Positions 35,087-44,240 of a stretch of DNA of 64,000 bases are shown piece by piece. The translations under genes and the position numbers were made by a program. This stretch comes from Labrenzia sp. CE80 (GTDB taxonomy: Bacteria; Pseudomonadota; Alphaproteobacteria; Rhizobiales; Stappiaceae). The notes below the pieces were generated by a model, which was given only the letters and a program-made list of their open reading frames with translations, was not told where the DNA came from and did no database searches. How positions within the stretch are numbered: the first letter of the stretch is position 1; each line of letters opens with the position of its first letter. The stretch is from NCBI RefSeq assembly GCF_009650605.1, contig NZ_WAJT01000002.1:682001-746000 (forward strand), read 5' to 3'.

Positions 35087-36468
35087 CGACTGTAAACGTC
35101 AAGACCCCTGTGCTGATCGTGGATGACGATCCCGCAATGCGCTCGGCTCTGCGCCAATGGTTGGGGCTTGCGGGTTTCGAGACGATAGAGGTCTCGGGTG
35201 CCGATACCGCGATGCGTCACGTTCAGCCAAGCTTTCCCGGCTGTGTTGTGTCGGATGTGATGTTGAATGGAGAGGACGGCGTCCGTCTCATGAAACGTAT
35301 CGCCGAAATTGATGCAGATATTCCGGTCATATTGATCACGGGCCATGGCGACGTGCCGATGGCGGTCGACGCCATGCGAAATGGGGCGTACGACTTTGTC
35401 GAAAAGCCGTTTGACCCTGAAGTGATCGCGGAGCTAGTGCGCCGCGCCTGTGAAAAGCGCAGCCTTGTTCTGGAAAACCGGTCGCTTTCGAGGCGTCTCG
35501 TCGAAGAGGGGAGTTTGGAGCGGCGGCTTCTCGGCAACAGCCCTGCCATGCGGGCCTTGCGCGAGCGATTGCTTCATTTCGCTGGAACAGATGCCGCGGT
35601 TCTGATCACCGGCGAAACAGGGACCGGCAAGGAAGTGGTCGCCCAAGCTTTGCACGCATTTGGTCATCGCAAGGATGCGCCATTCGTTGCGATCAACGCA
35701 GCAGCCCTGCCGGAGACCATGGTCGAGGCTGAGCTGTTTGGTCATGAAGCAGGCGCATTCACAGGCGCAGATCGAACGCGGATTGGACGAATTGAGGCGG
35801 CAAATGGTGGCGTCTTGTTCCTGGATGAAATCGTTTCGATGCCGATCCCACTCCAGCCCAAGCTTCTGAGGGTTCTGCAGGAGAAATGCGTCGATCGCAT
35901 TGGCGGACGTCGTCCGGTCCCCGTCGACTTCCGCGTTGTCAGCGCCGCCAACATCGAGCCAAAGGAAGCGGTCGCCGCGAAGACGCTGCGCGAGGATCTC
36001 CTATTCCGTCTGAATACGATTGAGATCACGATCCCGCCGTTGCGGGAGCGGGGAAACGACAGTCTCTTGCTGTTCGATACTTTCATCAATCGTTTTGCCG
36101 CCCAATATGGCATCGCAATGTCGGACGTTACCGCCCGTGACGAAGCGTTTCTGCGAACGTACGATTGGCCGGGCAATGTACGTGAATTGCGCAATGCGGC
36201 GGAGCGCTTTGTGCTCAATGCAGGTGTTGGTCGCCAGCCACTGGAGGTCCTCGTCATCGGACCCGGGCACAAGGTGAGTGATATTGCCGGTGGAACGCTG
36301 AAGGACTTGATGGACAGCTACGAGCGCAGCGTGATTTCCAACGCGCTTCGCAGGCATGAGGGGCGTATCGCCGAGGTCATGCGGGAGTTGGGCGTGCCTC
36401 GAAGAACCCTGAACGAAAAGATGACCCGTTTGAAGTTGAGCCGCCCGCAGGTCATGGGCGACGAGTGA
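35083..36468 (+). CDS. DctD-like sigma-54-dependent response regulator
   Basis: 461 residues in the NtrC-class order: receiver with phospho-acceptor D58 (CVVSDVMLNG), AAA+ domain with Walker A GETGTGKE at 177-184 and the sigma-54-contacting loop GAFTGA at 224-229, and a C-terminal Fis-type helix-turn-helix (RIAEVMRELGVPRRTLNEKM). The intact GAFTGA loop means it can activate sigma-54 RNA polymerase. A near-consensus sigma-54 promoter and a long palindrome stand downstream, before the TRAP genes, which makes that operon its obvious target. Confidence 0.9.
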   Translation: MTTVNVKTPVLIVDDDPAMRSALRQWLGLAGFETIEVSGADTAMRHVQPSFPGCVVSDVMLNGEDGVRLMKRIAEIDADIPVILITGHGDVPMAVDAMRNGAYDFVEKPFDPEVIAELVRRACEKRSLVLENRSLSRRLVEEGSLERRLLGNSPAMRALRERLLHFAGTDAAVLITGETGTGKEVVAQALHAFGHRKDAPFVAINAAALPETMVEAELFGHEAGAFTGADRTRIGRIEAANGGVLFLDEIVSMPIPLQPKLLRVLQEKCVDRIGGRRPVPVDFRVVSAANIEPKEAVAAKTLREDLLFRLNTIEITIPPLRERGNDSLLLFDTFINRFAAQYGIAMSDVTARDEAFLRTYDWPGNVRELRNAAERFVLNAGVGRQPLEVLVIGPGHKVSDIAGGTLKDLMDSYERSVISNALRRHEGRIAEVMRELGVPRRTLNEKMTRLKLSRPQVMGDE

Positions 36469-36500
36469 ATGACCGGGGTCTTCATTGAAGGGGTTCGATG

Positions 36501-36532
36501 AACTGTATCGGCGAAATATTGCCGATACAGTT
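36501..36532 (+). promoter_or_regulatory. 12-bp-arm palindrome, probable enhancer site (UAS) for the DctD-like activator
   Basis: A perfect inverted repeat, aactgtatcggc and gccgatacagtt, is separated by 8 bases (gaaatatt). A degraded second copy (tcggcgatattctgc) follows near 36539. The palindrome is centred about 130 bases upstream of the -12 element of the sigma-54 promoter, the usual place for an NtrC-class activator. It could also fold as a hairpin after the regulator gene, but no T-run follows it. Confidence 0.65.
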
Positions 36533-36631
36533 GAAAGATCGGCGATATTCTGCTCAACCTTGCGGATAAGAGAATGGAAATTGGTCGAAAAGACGGCGAA
36601 AATTGGGGAATCTGCTGCTTCGGCATGCATT

Positions 36632-36647
36632 TGGCACGGCACGTGCT
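36632..36647 (+). promoter_or_regulatory. Sigma-54 (-24/-12) promoter of dctPQM
   Basis: TGGCAC-GGCAC-GTGCT differs from the RpoN consensus (TGGCAC-N5-TTGCW) by one base, with the invariant GG and GC exactly ten bases apart. It lies about 90 bases before the dctP start. Confidence 0.8.
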
Positions 36648-36736
36648 AAAAATGACGATAGCTTGGAGGGCTCATGCTGCACATCGTAATGAGCGTCTGC
36701 CAAGACAATTGAGCCACGTTACCTGGGAGGAACAGT

Positions 36737-37753
36737 ATGCTCACTGCCCGTAAATTTGCCACGGCTGCATCCGCAACCGTACTTGGTCTTTTCTTCGCAA
36801 CTGAAACTTTCGCTGCTGACGTGACATGGAATGTGTCGCTCTGGGGCAAGCGCCGTGCCTTCACTGAGCATGTCGAAAAGATCGCTGAAGAAGTGGCTGC
36901 GAAGACCGATGGCAAGTTCGAAATCAAGCTGCACTATGGCGGCGCGCTCTCCAAATCTCGCGAAAACCTCGATGGCATCTCATTCGGTGCGTTCGAGATG
37001 GCGCAGTTCTGTGCCTCGTACCACGCTGACAAGAACCCGTCGCTGACGGTTCTGGAACTGCCGTTCCTTGGTGTTGCCGATCTGGAAACCGAAGTGAAGG
37101 TCTCCAAGGCACTCTACGAGCATCCAGCTGTTCAGAAAGACCTTGGACGTTGGAATGCAAAGTTGCTGATGCCGTCCCCGATGCCGCAGTACAACTTCGC
37201 GGGTAAGGGCGATGTCCCGTCTTCCATCACCGACTTTGAAGGCATGCGTGTTCGTGCTCTCGGTGGTCTTGGCAAGCTGATGGAAGCTGCCGGCGCGGTT
37301 CCGACCTCGGTGACTGCTTCTGAAACATACCAGGCGATTGATTCCGGTACGGTGAATGCTGCCGGTTTCGCACCGCATGCGCACCTTTCGTTCAAGACGG
37401 TTGAAGTCGCCAACTGGTGGACCAAGAACCTGAACCCGGGCACTGTTCATTGCCCGATCGTCGTTAATACGGATGCCTATGCGGCACTGCCTGACGATTT
37501 CCGCGTCGCGCTTGACGAGTCCGTTCAGCCGGCACTCGACCATTACCTTGCGACCTACGCGAAGGTTTATGACAAGTGGTGGCCGGAGCTCGAAGCTCGC
37601 GGCATCGTTCAGGTCGAATTCTCTCCAGAAGAGCTTGCCGCTTTTGAAGCGAAAGCCGGCCCGATCCAGGATGCCTGGGTTCAGGAGCAAACCGCAAACG
37701 GCCTTCCGGCCCAGGAACTCCTCGACCTCGTTAAGGGCGTGATCAAGGGCTGA
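36737..37753 (+). CDS. dctP: TRAP transporter solute-binding subunit (DctP)
   Basis: 338 residues with a Sec signal peptide ending FATETFAADV. It binds the substrate in the periplasm and delivers it to DctQM with a Na+ gradient. Family motifs are ITDFEGMRVRALGGLGKLME (with the conserved Arg that grips the carboxylate) and YQAIDSGTVNAAGFAPHA. The specificity is not certain: C4-dicarboxylates are implied by the adjacent DctBD pair, but this DctP is not close to the succinate-type sequences I know. GGGAGGAACAG precedes the ATG. Confidence 0.88.
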   Translation: MLTARKFATAASATVLGLFFATETFAADVTWNVSLWGKRRAFTEHVEKIAEEVAAKTDGKFEIKLHYGGALSKSRENLDGISFGAFEMAQFCASYHADKNPSLTVLELPFLGVADLETEVKVSKALYEHPAVQKDLGRWNAKLLMPSPMPQYNFAGKGDVPSSITDFEGMRVRALGGLGKLMEAAGAVPTSVTASETYQAIDSGTVNAAGFAPHAHLSFKTVEVANWWTKNLNPGTVHCPIVVNTDAYAALPDDFRVALDESVQPALDHYLATYAKVYDKWWPELEARGIVQVEFSPEELAAFEAKAGPIQDAWVQEQTANGLPAQELLDLVKGVIKG

Positions 37754-37781
37754 GCCCAACTCATGTCATACTGACGATTAT

Positions 37782-37809
37782 CCCTCGGCGCGTCCCGCGC
37801 CGGGGGTTT
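37782..37809 (+). terminator. Hairpin between dctP and dctQ (attenuator)
   Basis: Stem ccctcggcgcg / cgcgccggggg with a 3-base loop (TCC), then TTTCC. It would end a part of the transcripts and keep the binding protein in excess over the membrane subunits. Confidence 0.65.
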
Positions 37810-37829
37810 CCTGCAAGGGCACCCCGAAA

Positions 37830-38474
37830 ATGACCAGTCACGGCACTGCCGTTCGGCCCGAACCCGACCGGCCGAATACATACATCAAGTTCGACGGAGC
37901 GCTGGCTCATGTCGAAAACGCCTTCAATCTCGTTGCAGCCAGCAGCATCCTTATCCTGATGCTCATGGCGGTTGCGCAGGTTATCGGAAGGCTGACCCTG
38001 AACATGCCGGTTCCGGGTTTCATCGACATTACCGAGCAGGCCATGGCCGTGTTTGCCTTTTGCGGCGTTGCCTATTGTCAGCGTGTTGGCGGCCATATCC
38101 GCATGGAAATGGTTCTTGGCAAAATCCGCGGTCGCCCGCTCTGGATCGCCGAATTGTTTGGTGTGCTTCTGATTGCCGTTGTTGTCGCCCTTCTGGCATG
38201 GGGCTCCTGGTATCATTTCGACCGCTCGTTCGCCATCGGCGACAGCACCATGGATATTCGCCTTCCGACTTGGCCATCCAAGCTGGTTGTACCCGTCGCG
38301 CTGGGCCTCCTGTTCCTGCGCCTCTTGCTTCAGGCCTACGGCTACCTGCGTCTTGTTATCGATCCGAGCCGGGACCCGATTGGTGTGCCGATCATCCACG
38401 ACGTGGAGGAAACCGCGCAGCATGAAATCGAAGAAGTCTTTGGCGATGACATCGAAGCAGGAGACAGCAAATGA
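37830..38474 (+). CDS. dctQ: TRAP transporter small membrane subunit (DctQ)
   Basis: 214 residues, four predicted helices. The sequence AHVENAFNLVAASSILILML and PVPGFIDITEQAMAVFAFCG is typical of DctQ; the C-terminus is a longer soluble tail rich in Glu and Asp. It forms the complex with DctM, whose start overlaps the DctQ stop (ATGA). Confidence 0.85.
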   Translation: MTSHGTAVRPEPDRPNTYIKFDGALAHVENAFNLVAASSILILMLMAVAQVIGRLTLNMPVPGFIDITEQAMAVFAFCGVAYCQRVGGHIRMEMVLGKIRGRPLWIAELFGVLLIAVVVALLAWGSWYHFDRSFAIGDSTMDIRLPTWPSKLVVPVALGLLFLRLLLQAYGYLRLVIDPSRDPIGVPIIHDVEETAQHEIEEVFGDDIEAGDSK

Positions 38475-39838
38475 CGCCGTTTGAGGTAGGTCTCTTGATG
38501 ACGGGCGTCTTGCTCGTCCTCGTTGTTATGGGTATGCGCGTTGCGTTCGCAGCTGCCTTCACCGGACTTGTCGGCTTGATTGTCTTCTTCTCGATGAAGA
38601 TGGGCTTTGAGCGTGGCTTTTTCGTCGCCCTTAAAATGGCCGGCACGATCCCGCATTCCAAGTCGGTCACCTATTCGCTGTCGGTTCTCCCGACCTTTAT
38701 TCTGATTGGCTTTCTGGCGTTCTACGCCGGGTTCACCAAACAGCTCTTCGAAGCTGCAAAGCGCTGGCTCGGTTGGTTGCCTGGTGGTATGGCCGTCGGA
38801 ACCGTCTTTTCGACAGCAGGTTTTGCCGCCGTGTCTGGTGCGTCTGTTGCAACCGCGGCCGTCTTTGCCCGGGTCGCGATTCCGGAGATGCTTGCAGCAG
38901 GTTACTCCAAGCGCCTGTCCGCAGCTGTCGTGGCTGCAGGTGGTACGCTTGCCTCGCTGATCCCGCCTTCAGCCATTCTTGTGATCTACGCGATTCTGGT
39001 CGAGCAGTCGGTCGGCAAACTCTTGATTGCCGGTTTCCTGCCAGGCGTCTTCTCGGCTCTTATCTACGTCGGAATTATTGTTGGCGTTTCCGCATGGCGA
39101 GGCGACGCCCCGGCGGTGAAAGGCTTCACATGGCGTGAGCGTTTTGCGTCGGTGCCGGGAACCTTGCCGATCATCGCAGTCATAGGCATCATCTTCTGTT
39201 CCTTCTTCTTTGGCCTTGCAACGCCGACCGAAGCAGGGTCGCTCGGAGCCTTCGTGGTTCTGGTCGTCGCCTTTGCCAAGGGTATGAAACTGGGTCAGCT
39301 GGGGCAGGCCCTGCATGAAACAGCCAAGCTGACGGTCATGATCTTCACCCTCATCTGGGGTGTGTTGGTCTACGTACGTTTCCTTGGATTTGCTGGGTTA
39401 CCGGATGCCTTTAAGGACTTCATCGTGGCGCTGGAGTTCTCGCCCTGGATCGTCATGATTTGCATCTTGCTGGCCTACGCTGTGCTCGGCATGTTCATGG
39501 ATGCGATTGGTATGTTGATTCTGACGCTGCCGGTGGTTTACCCGGCCGTGATTGCACTCAACGGCGGCGAGGCTGTTTCCGCCGCTGACAGTGCCTTCGG
39601 CATGTCCGGCGAGGCTTGTGCGATCTGGTTCGGTATTCTGGTGGTGAAGATGGCGGAGCTCTGTCTGATAACGCCGCCCATAGGACTGAACTGCTTCGTG
39701 GTCTCAGGCGTGCGTCCGGACATTCCCGTCCAGGAAGTCTTCCGTGGTTGCGTCCCGTTCTTCATCGCGGACGTATTGACGATCGCAGGCCTGCTGGCTT
39801 TCCCTTCGATCATCACGCTCTTGCCGTCGCTGATGTAG
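38471..39838 (+). CDS. dctM: TRAP transporter large membrane subunit (DctM)
   Basis: 455 residues, about twelve helices, the transport channel of the system. Motifs are MRVAFAAAFTGLVGLIVFF, ATAAVFARVAIPEMLAAGYS, GGTLASLIPPSAILVIYAIL and FGLATPTEAGSLGAFVVLVV, all standard for DctM. It ends the operon, followed by a strong bidirectional terminator. Confidence 0.92.
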   Translation: MTPFEVGLLMTGVLLVLVVMGMRVAFAAAFTGLVGLIVFFSMKMGFERGFFVALKMAGTIPHSKSVTYSLSVLPTFILIGFLAFYAGFTKQLFEAAKRWLGWLPGGMAVGTVFSTAGFAAVSGASVATAAVFARVAIPEMLAAGYSKRLSAAVVAAGGTLASLIPPSAILVIYAILVEQSVGKLLIAGFLPGVFSALIYVGIIVGVSAWRGDAPAVKGFTWRERFASVPGTLPIIAVIGIIFCSFFFGLATPTEAGSLGAFVVLVVAFAKGMKLGQLGQALHETAKLTVMIFTLIWGVLVYVRFLGFAGLPDAFKDFIVALEFSPWIVMICILLAYAVLGMFMDAIGMLILTLPVVYPAVIALNGGEAVSAADSAFGMSGEACAIWFGILVVKMAELCLITPPIGLNCFVVSGVRPDIPVQEVFRGCVPFFIADVLTIAGLLAFPSIITLLPSLM

Positions 39839-39860
39839 GGCTAAGAATTTTCGACACTAA

Positions 39861-39895
39861 AAAAAGCCGCTGCGGGCAACCGTAGCGGCTTTTTG
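39861..39895. terminator. Bidirectional terminator between dctM and xseA
   Basis: aaaaagccgctgcgg pairs with ccgtagcggcttttt around a short loop. T-runs on both strands let it end the convergent dctM and xseA transcripts. Confidence 0.9.
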
Positions 39896-39913
39896 CATAC
39901 TGATAGGATTGTC

Positions 39914-41485
39914 TTAGAACAAGCTTCCCTGCGTTGTCGCAGACTTGCCAGCTGTGGCCTTCTTTGGCTTCGGTGCTGCTTTGGGAGTGGGTGGGGTGAC
40001 GCCATCTCCCGTGGCAATAGCCTCGATGCTTCCATCTGCCAGTTCAATGGCAAGGGCGGTACCTGGAGCGACACTTGATGCAGACCTGACCGGTTGGCCG
40101 TTGTCGTCACGCACAAGGGCATAGCCGCGTGCAAGCACATCCTTGTAGGACAGCGACTTGAGCAGGCTTTCCAGTGTGTTTAGCCGATCCCGCGTCTTGG
40201 ACAGCCGCGTGCCATAGGCGCGCTCCATCCGGTCATCCAGTGTGCCAAGGCGTTCTGAGCCGAGCTGGATCTGTTGCTGCAACTTGAGCGGTGACAGACG
40301 GGACGAGGCATGCTGAAAGCCCTGTCGTTTCTGCGCGACGGCAACGCCAAGGGCACGCTGCTGCCTGTCGGACAGGACCGAGAGATCGCCCCGCGCTTTC
40401 TGAGTGGAACGGGTCAGCACAGCAGGAGACAAACGCGCAGAAGCGTTTTGGAAACTGCTGCGATGGCTGCGCGTATTGACCGTCAGCGCATGTTCAAGGC
40501 GACTTGCATATGTGTCGAAGGTCTGGCGTGGCAAGGCCAGCAGATCGCGCGGAGCAGGCAGCGCTGCCTCTGCCGCGCGCAATTCCGTGCGGCGGGTCCC
40601 AACGAGCCGGTTGAGGCCTGAAGAGAGGCGGCGCGAAAGATCGCCGGTCATGGCAATCAGGTCGGCCTTTATGGGAACGGCGATCTCTGCAGCGCCTGTT
40701 GGCGTCGGGGCGCGCACGTCGGCGGCCAGGTCAATCAGCGTCCAGTCGGTTTCGTGACCAACGGCTGAAATCAGAGGGATATTGCTCTCCGAAGCAGCGC
40801 GCACCACGGCCTCATCGTTGAATCCCCAGAGATCTTCAATGCTGCCACCACCACGGGCAACGATAATCAGATCCGGGCGTGGAATGGCGCCTCCTTGCGG
40901 CAGAGCGTTGAAGCCGCGAATGCCGTTGGCGACTTCGGCACCGCTCGTTTCGCCTTGCACCCGTACAGGCCAGACGAGGACGTGCAGCGGAAATCGATCC
41001 GAAATCCTGTGCAGGATATCTCGGATCACGGCGCCAGTCGGTGACGTCACCACGCCGATGACCCGCGGCAGGCTGGGCAGCAGCTGTTTGCGTTCTTCTG
41101 CAAACAGCCCTTCGGCGGCAAGCTTGCGCTTCCGCTCTTCAAGAAGCGCCATCAACGCACCAGCGCCGGCGGGCTCAAGCGCATCGATGACCATCTGGTA
41201 TTTGGATTGGCCCGGGAATGTGGTGATCTTGCCGGTGGCAATGACCTCCAGTCCCTGTTCAGGCTGGATCTTCAGGCGAGATGCAACGCCCTTCCATACA
41301 ACACCCGAGAGAACCGCGCGGTCATCCTTCAGGTCCAGGTAGATGTGTCCGGAACCTGGCCGGGAAATGCGTCCAAGCTCGCCGCGAACGCGCACATAAC
41401 CGAAGGCATCTTCCATCGTTTTCTTGATGGAAAAGGAAATCTCCGCAACTGAAAATTCGGCGATGTTGGATGGCTTGTCAGACAC
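39914..41485 (-). CDS. xseA: Exodeoxyribonuclease VII large subunit
   Basis: 523 residues. Exonuclease VII degrades single-stranded DNA into short acid-soluble oligonucleotides and needs the small subunit XseB, which is not in this window. The N-terminal OB domain shows VRVRGELGRISRPGSGHIYL, and the catalytic part has VVTSPTGAVIRDILHRISDR and ARGGGSIEDLWGFNDE. A long helical region and an Ala/Pro/Lys-rich tail (APKPKKATAGKSA) follow. A TTG further upstream keeps the frame open, but AGGG before the GTG at 41485 and family alignment (MSDKPSNIAEFSVAEIS) favour the shorter form. Confidence 0.92.
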   Translation of the reverse strand: MSDKPSNIAEFSVAEISFSIKKTMEDAFGYVRVRGELGRISRPGSGHIYLDLKDDRAVLSGVVWKGVASRLKIQPEQGLEVIATGKITTFPGQSKYQMVIDALEPAGAGALMALLEERKRKLAAEGLFAEERKQLLPSLPRVIGVVTSPTGAVIRDILHRISDRFPLHVLVWPVRVQGETSGAEVANGIRGFNALPQGGAIPRPDLIIVARGGGSIEDLWGFNDEAVVRAASESNIPLISAVGHETDWTLIDLAADVRAPTPTGAAEIAVPIKADLIAMTGDLSRRLSSGLNRLVGTRRTELRAAEAALPAPRDLLALPRQTFDTYASRLEHALTVNTRSHRSSFQNASARLSPAVLTRSTQKARGDLSVLSDRQQRALGVAVAQKRQGFQHASSRLSPLKLQQQIQLGSERLGTLDDRMERAYGTRLSKTRDRLNTLESLLKSLSYKDVLARGYALVRDDNGQPVRSASSVAPGTALAIELADGSIEAIATGDGVTPPTPKAAPKPKKATAGKSATTQGSLF

Positions 41486-41638
41486 TGATTGATTCCCTGC
41501 ATGAGCGGCAAAGGTTACCCCTTGATCAGGAGGGGTCAAGCGATAGAGCCCGATGTAACTGCGGTCAGATGTGGCTTACGGGTATCGATTGCGCTTGCAC
41601 CATTGAAATGCGCTCTCTGACAGTCCTACCTATTGGTC

Positions 41639-42412
41639 ATGACAAGATACGACTACAAAATGCAGCGGCTCTTTCTTCGCCATATTCTCGCCGACGGTGC
41701 GTCTGTCGAGGCAGATCGCGGACAGGCAAACTATTTGCTGAATGTGTTGCGCCTGAAGAATGGCGACCGCTTGCTGGTCTTCAACGGAAATGACGGGGAA
41801 TGGCTCGCGGAAATCCGCGCGACGGGCCGGAAGGCCTGTCATCTGGACTTGGTTGAAAGGGTTCGCGAACAGACCAATGCCAACGATCTGCAATACCTTT
41901 TTGCTCCGCTGAAACACGCGCGTCTCGACTACATGGTTCAAAAAGCTGTCGAGATGGGGGCCGGAGCGCTTCGGCCGGTCATGACCCAGCACACGCAATC
42001 AAGCCGGATCAATCTGGAGCGAATGGAAGCAAATGTCATTGAGGCCGCAGAGCAATGCGGTGTCATTTCGGTGCCGAAAGTCCTCGAACCCAGGCCCCTC
42101 AAAGAGTTGCTTGCCGGGTGGACCAAAGGCGACCCAAGTCGCCGCCTGCTGTTCTGTGATGAAGGTGAAACGACCCAAAATCCCCTCGGTGAGCTGGCAC
42201 GTCTCGCGCAGCAGGGGCCCCAACCGCTGGCGATCCTCATCGGACCGGAGGGTGGTTTTTCCGAAGAGGAGCGTGATTTGCTGCGGCAGCAACCCTTCGT
42301 GACACCGATCCCACTGGGACCCCGCATCTTGCGAGCCGACACGGCAGCAGTTGCGGCCTTGGCGGTTGTTCAGGCGACACTCGGAGATTGGAGCGGTACA
42401 GATGAGTCTTGA
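41639..42412 (+). CDS. rsmE: 16S rRNA (uracil-1498-N3)-methyltransferase
   Basis: 257 residues. RsmE methylates U1498 of 16S rRNA with SAM and has a C-terminal SPOUT (trefoil-knot) fold. The knot motif is ILIGPEGGFSEEERDLL followed by PLGPRILRADTAAVAALAVV. The N-terminal PUA-like domain begins near QRLFLRHILADGASVEAD. The ATG at 41639 gives MTRYDYKMQRLFL, the typical alphaproteobacterial start. In related genomes gshA often follows directly, as nearly here. Confidence 0.9.
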   Translation: MTRYDYKMQRLFLRHILADGASVEADRGQANYLLNVLRLKNGDRLLVFNGNDGEWLAEIRATGRKACHLDLVERVREQTNANDLQYLFAPLKHARLDYMVQKAVEMGAGALRPVMTQHTQSSRINLERMEANVIEAAEQCGVISVPKVLEPRPLKELLAGWTKGDPSRRLLFCDEGETTQNPLGELARLAQQGPQPLAILIGPEGGFSEEERDLLRQQPFVTPIPLGPRILRADTAAVAALAVVQATLGDWSGTDES

Positions 42413-44081
42413 GCCCGTTAGTACAGAGTTGCTACGTTCGTGGAGGCAATTTCGAATTCCTGTGGGCGTTGCTCTCGGCTTGGTCTTCTCGGTGATGTTA
42501 CTTGCGATTTGCAGTGTGATTATCGGTTTCCAGGCAACATCCGACCGCAAGATCACCGGCAGACTGCTGGGAGAAACCGGCATGCTCATGGTCGAGAAAA
42601 ATCGGTCTGCCGTTGAAGACTTTTTTGAAGAGCAAGAAGTGGCTATCGGCGTAGTGGCAACCGCTCTTGCGAGCGCAGATACTGTATCCGACGTTGAGAA
42701 TATGACGCAGCGCATGCGCGACGGGCTTCCTCAAGGTGCAACTCTGGAAATCGCAGTTGAGGGCGCTCAGCGTGAAGGTTGGCGGGAAGTAGCTTTTAAT
42801 GCGGAGCAGGGAAAAACGGTTCTAACCTTTGTAAAAGGCCTTGAGAACGGTGACACGCTACTAGCGCACTATCCGGTGGCCCTGCTTAGAAGTCGTATTG
42901 CAGAGATGCGTTGGCGGCCTGAACAGCGCCCCTTCGTCTTAACAGGCCAAGACGAAGTATTGGTCTTCGACAGCACGAAGTTGGATTCATTCGTCCCCTC
43001 GGCGGATCATCGTCTTCCTAGACTTGCTGATCTGGTCGACTCACCAATCTCTGGTTTCTGGAGCGATGCGTCCGACGTTCACCAGATACCCGGACAGCTC
43101 GCAGGACGCATCTATTCAGCTCCGCCCGAAGGGCGCTATGCAGTGATTTATGAGCAAGTCGAAGAGGGCCCTGCCAGCGGGTGGATCATCGGAAGTCTCT
43201 TTAGGGCACAGGACTATGGCACTGCAATCGATCAGACACGAGCTGTTGTCTACACAGCTCTTGTCGCCTTGGCGATTGGCGTCGGTTTATCATTTTTTGT
43301 TGGCCGCTGGCTTGGTCGTCCACTATCGAACCTAGCGGAGACATCTTCGCAATTGCGCGAGCTCGACTTCGCACATGTTCATCAACTGCCATCTTCCCAC
43401 CTTTCAGAACTCGACGACGTCAACATCGCTTTGAATGGTTCAATGTCTGCGCTAAGTGCTTTCGCGCGTTATGTTCCAAGTGAGCTCGTTTCTCGCCTTA
43501 TTCAGCAGGGCAAGGCCGAACCAGGTCTGATTGAAACACGCCAGATGACGATTGTATTCACGGATTTAGCCGGATTTACGACACGTGCATCGCATATGAC
43601 AGCCGAGGAGACTGCATCATTCCTGAACCACCATTTTGAAGTAGTGTCTGATGCAATTGCTGCTGAACATGGAACCATCGACAAGTATATCGGCGATGGC
43701 GTAATGGCATTTTGGGGTGCTCCGTCAGACCAACCCGATCACGCAGCATTGGCTGTAGCATCGGTGAGGTCGCTCGCTAAGACATTCCGTGAGAGCGAAA
43801 GTCCGGACATCAGAATTCGCATAGGTATCCACTCTGGTGAAGTCGTTGTTGGGAATATCGGATCGTCACGGCGGATGAACTATACGGTTATAGGCGATGC
43901 GGTGAATGTCGCTGCGCGCTTGCAGGAATATGGCAAGCAGATTGACCCGGGAGCACGCGTAGTCGCGCTTGCGAGCCGGGAGACGATGTCGCAAATCGAA
44001 AGTGGAAGCTCTGCAGTGAGTGTAGGGCAGATTTCGCTGCGCGGACGCGATGAGGAGATATCAGTCTTCAGAATTGCGTGA
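42402..44081 (+). CDS. Membrane-bound class III adenylate/guanylate cyclase with HAMP domain
   Basis: 559 residues. One membrane helix near 20-44 (VALGLVFSVMLLAICSVIIG), an extracytoplasmic domain to about 280, a second helix near 290-310, a HAMP-like segment, and a C-terminal cyclase domain from about 365. Its catalytic residues are present: metal aspartates in FTDLAGFTTRAS and DKYIGDGVMAFWG, and GDAVNVAARL. The substrate-selecting residues do not distinguish cAMP from cGMP by eye. Its start overlaps the last 11 bases of rsmE. Codon use is more AT-rich than in the neighbours, and it separates rsmE from gshA, suggesting a later insertion. Confidence 0.85.
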   Translation: MSLEPVSTELLRSWRQFRIPVGVALGLVFSVMLLAICSVIIGFQATSDRKITGRLLGETGMLMVEKNRSAVEDFFEEQEVAIGVVATALASADTVSDVENMTQRMRDGLPQGATLEIAVEGAQREGWREVAFNAEQGKTVLTFVKGLENGDTLLAHYPVALLRSRIAEMRWRPEQRPFVLTGQDEVLVFDSTKLDSFVPSADHRLPRLADLVDSPISGFWSDASDVHQIPGQLAGRIYSAPPEGRYAVIYEQVEEGPASGWIIGSLFRAQDYGTAIDQTRAVVYTALVALAIGVGLSFFVGRWLGRPLSNLAETSSQLRELDFAHVHQLPSSHLSELDDVNIALNGSMSALSAFARYVPSELVSRLIQQGKAEPGLIETRQMTIVFTDLAGFTTRASHMTAEETASFLNHHFEVVSDAIAAEHGTIDKYIGDGVMAFWGAPSDQPDHAALAVASVRSLAKTFRESESPDIRIRIGIHSGEVVVGNIGSSRRMNYTVIGDAVNVAARLQEYGKQIDPGARVVALASRETMSQIESGSSAVSVGQISLRGRDEEISVFRIA

Positions 44082-44240
44082 TCATCAAACCAGTTCATTT
44101 GTGGTGCTTGCCATCACCGCAAATCGAGCCTAAATGCGACAAGCCTTTCTTGTTTCTGAAAGGTTCAATTATTCCTCGCGTTTGTACGTGGCCGAGCGGC
44201 TGGGTATTCTGCGCAGCCAACGAAAACTGGGAAATCCTGC

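Noticed and set aside
36980..37759. Long minus-strand frame (about 260 codons) opposite dctP
   Set aside because: Antisense to a clear TRAP binding protein between dctD-like and dctQ genes; no supporting signals.
41486..41539. Longer N-terminus of XseA from a TTG
   Set aside because: The extension has no family match, and a GTG with an AGGG ribosome site starts exactly at the conserved MSDKPSNIAEF.
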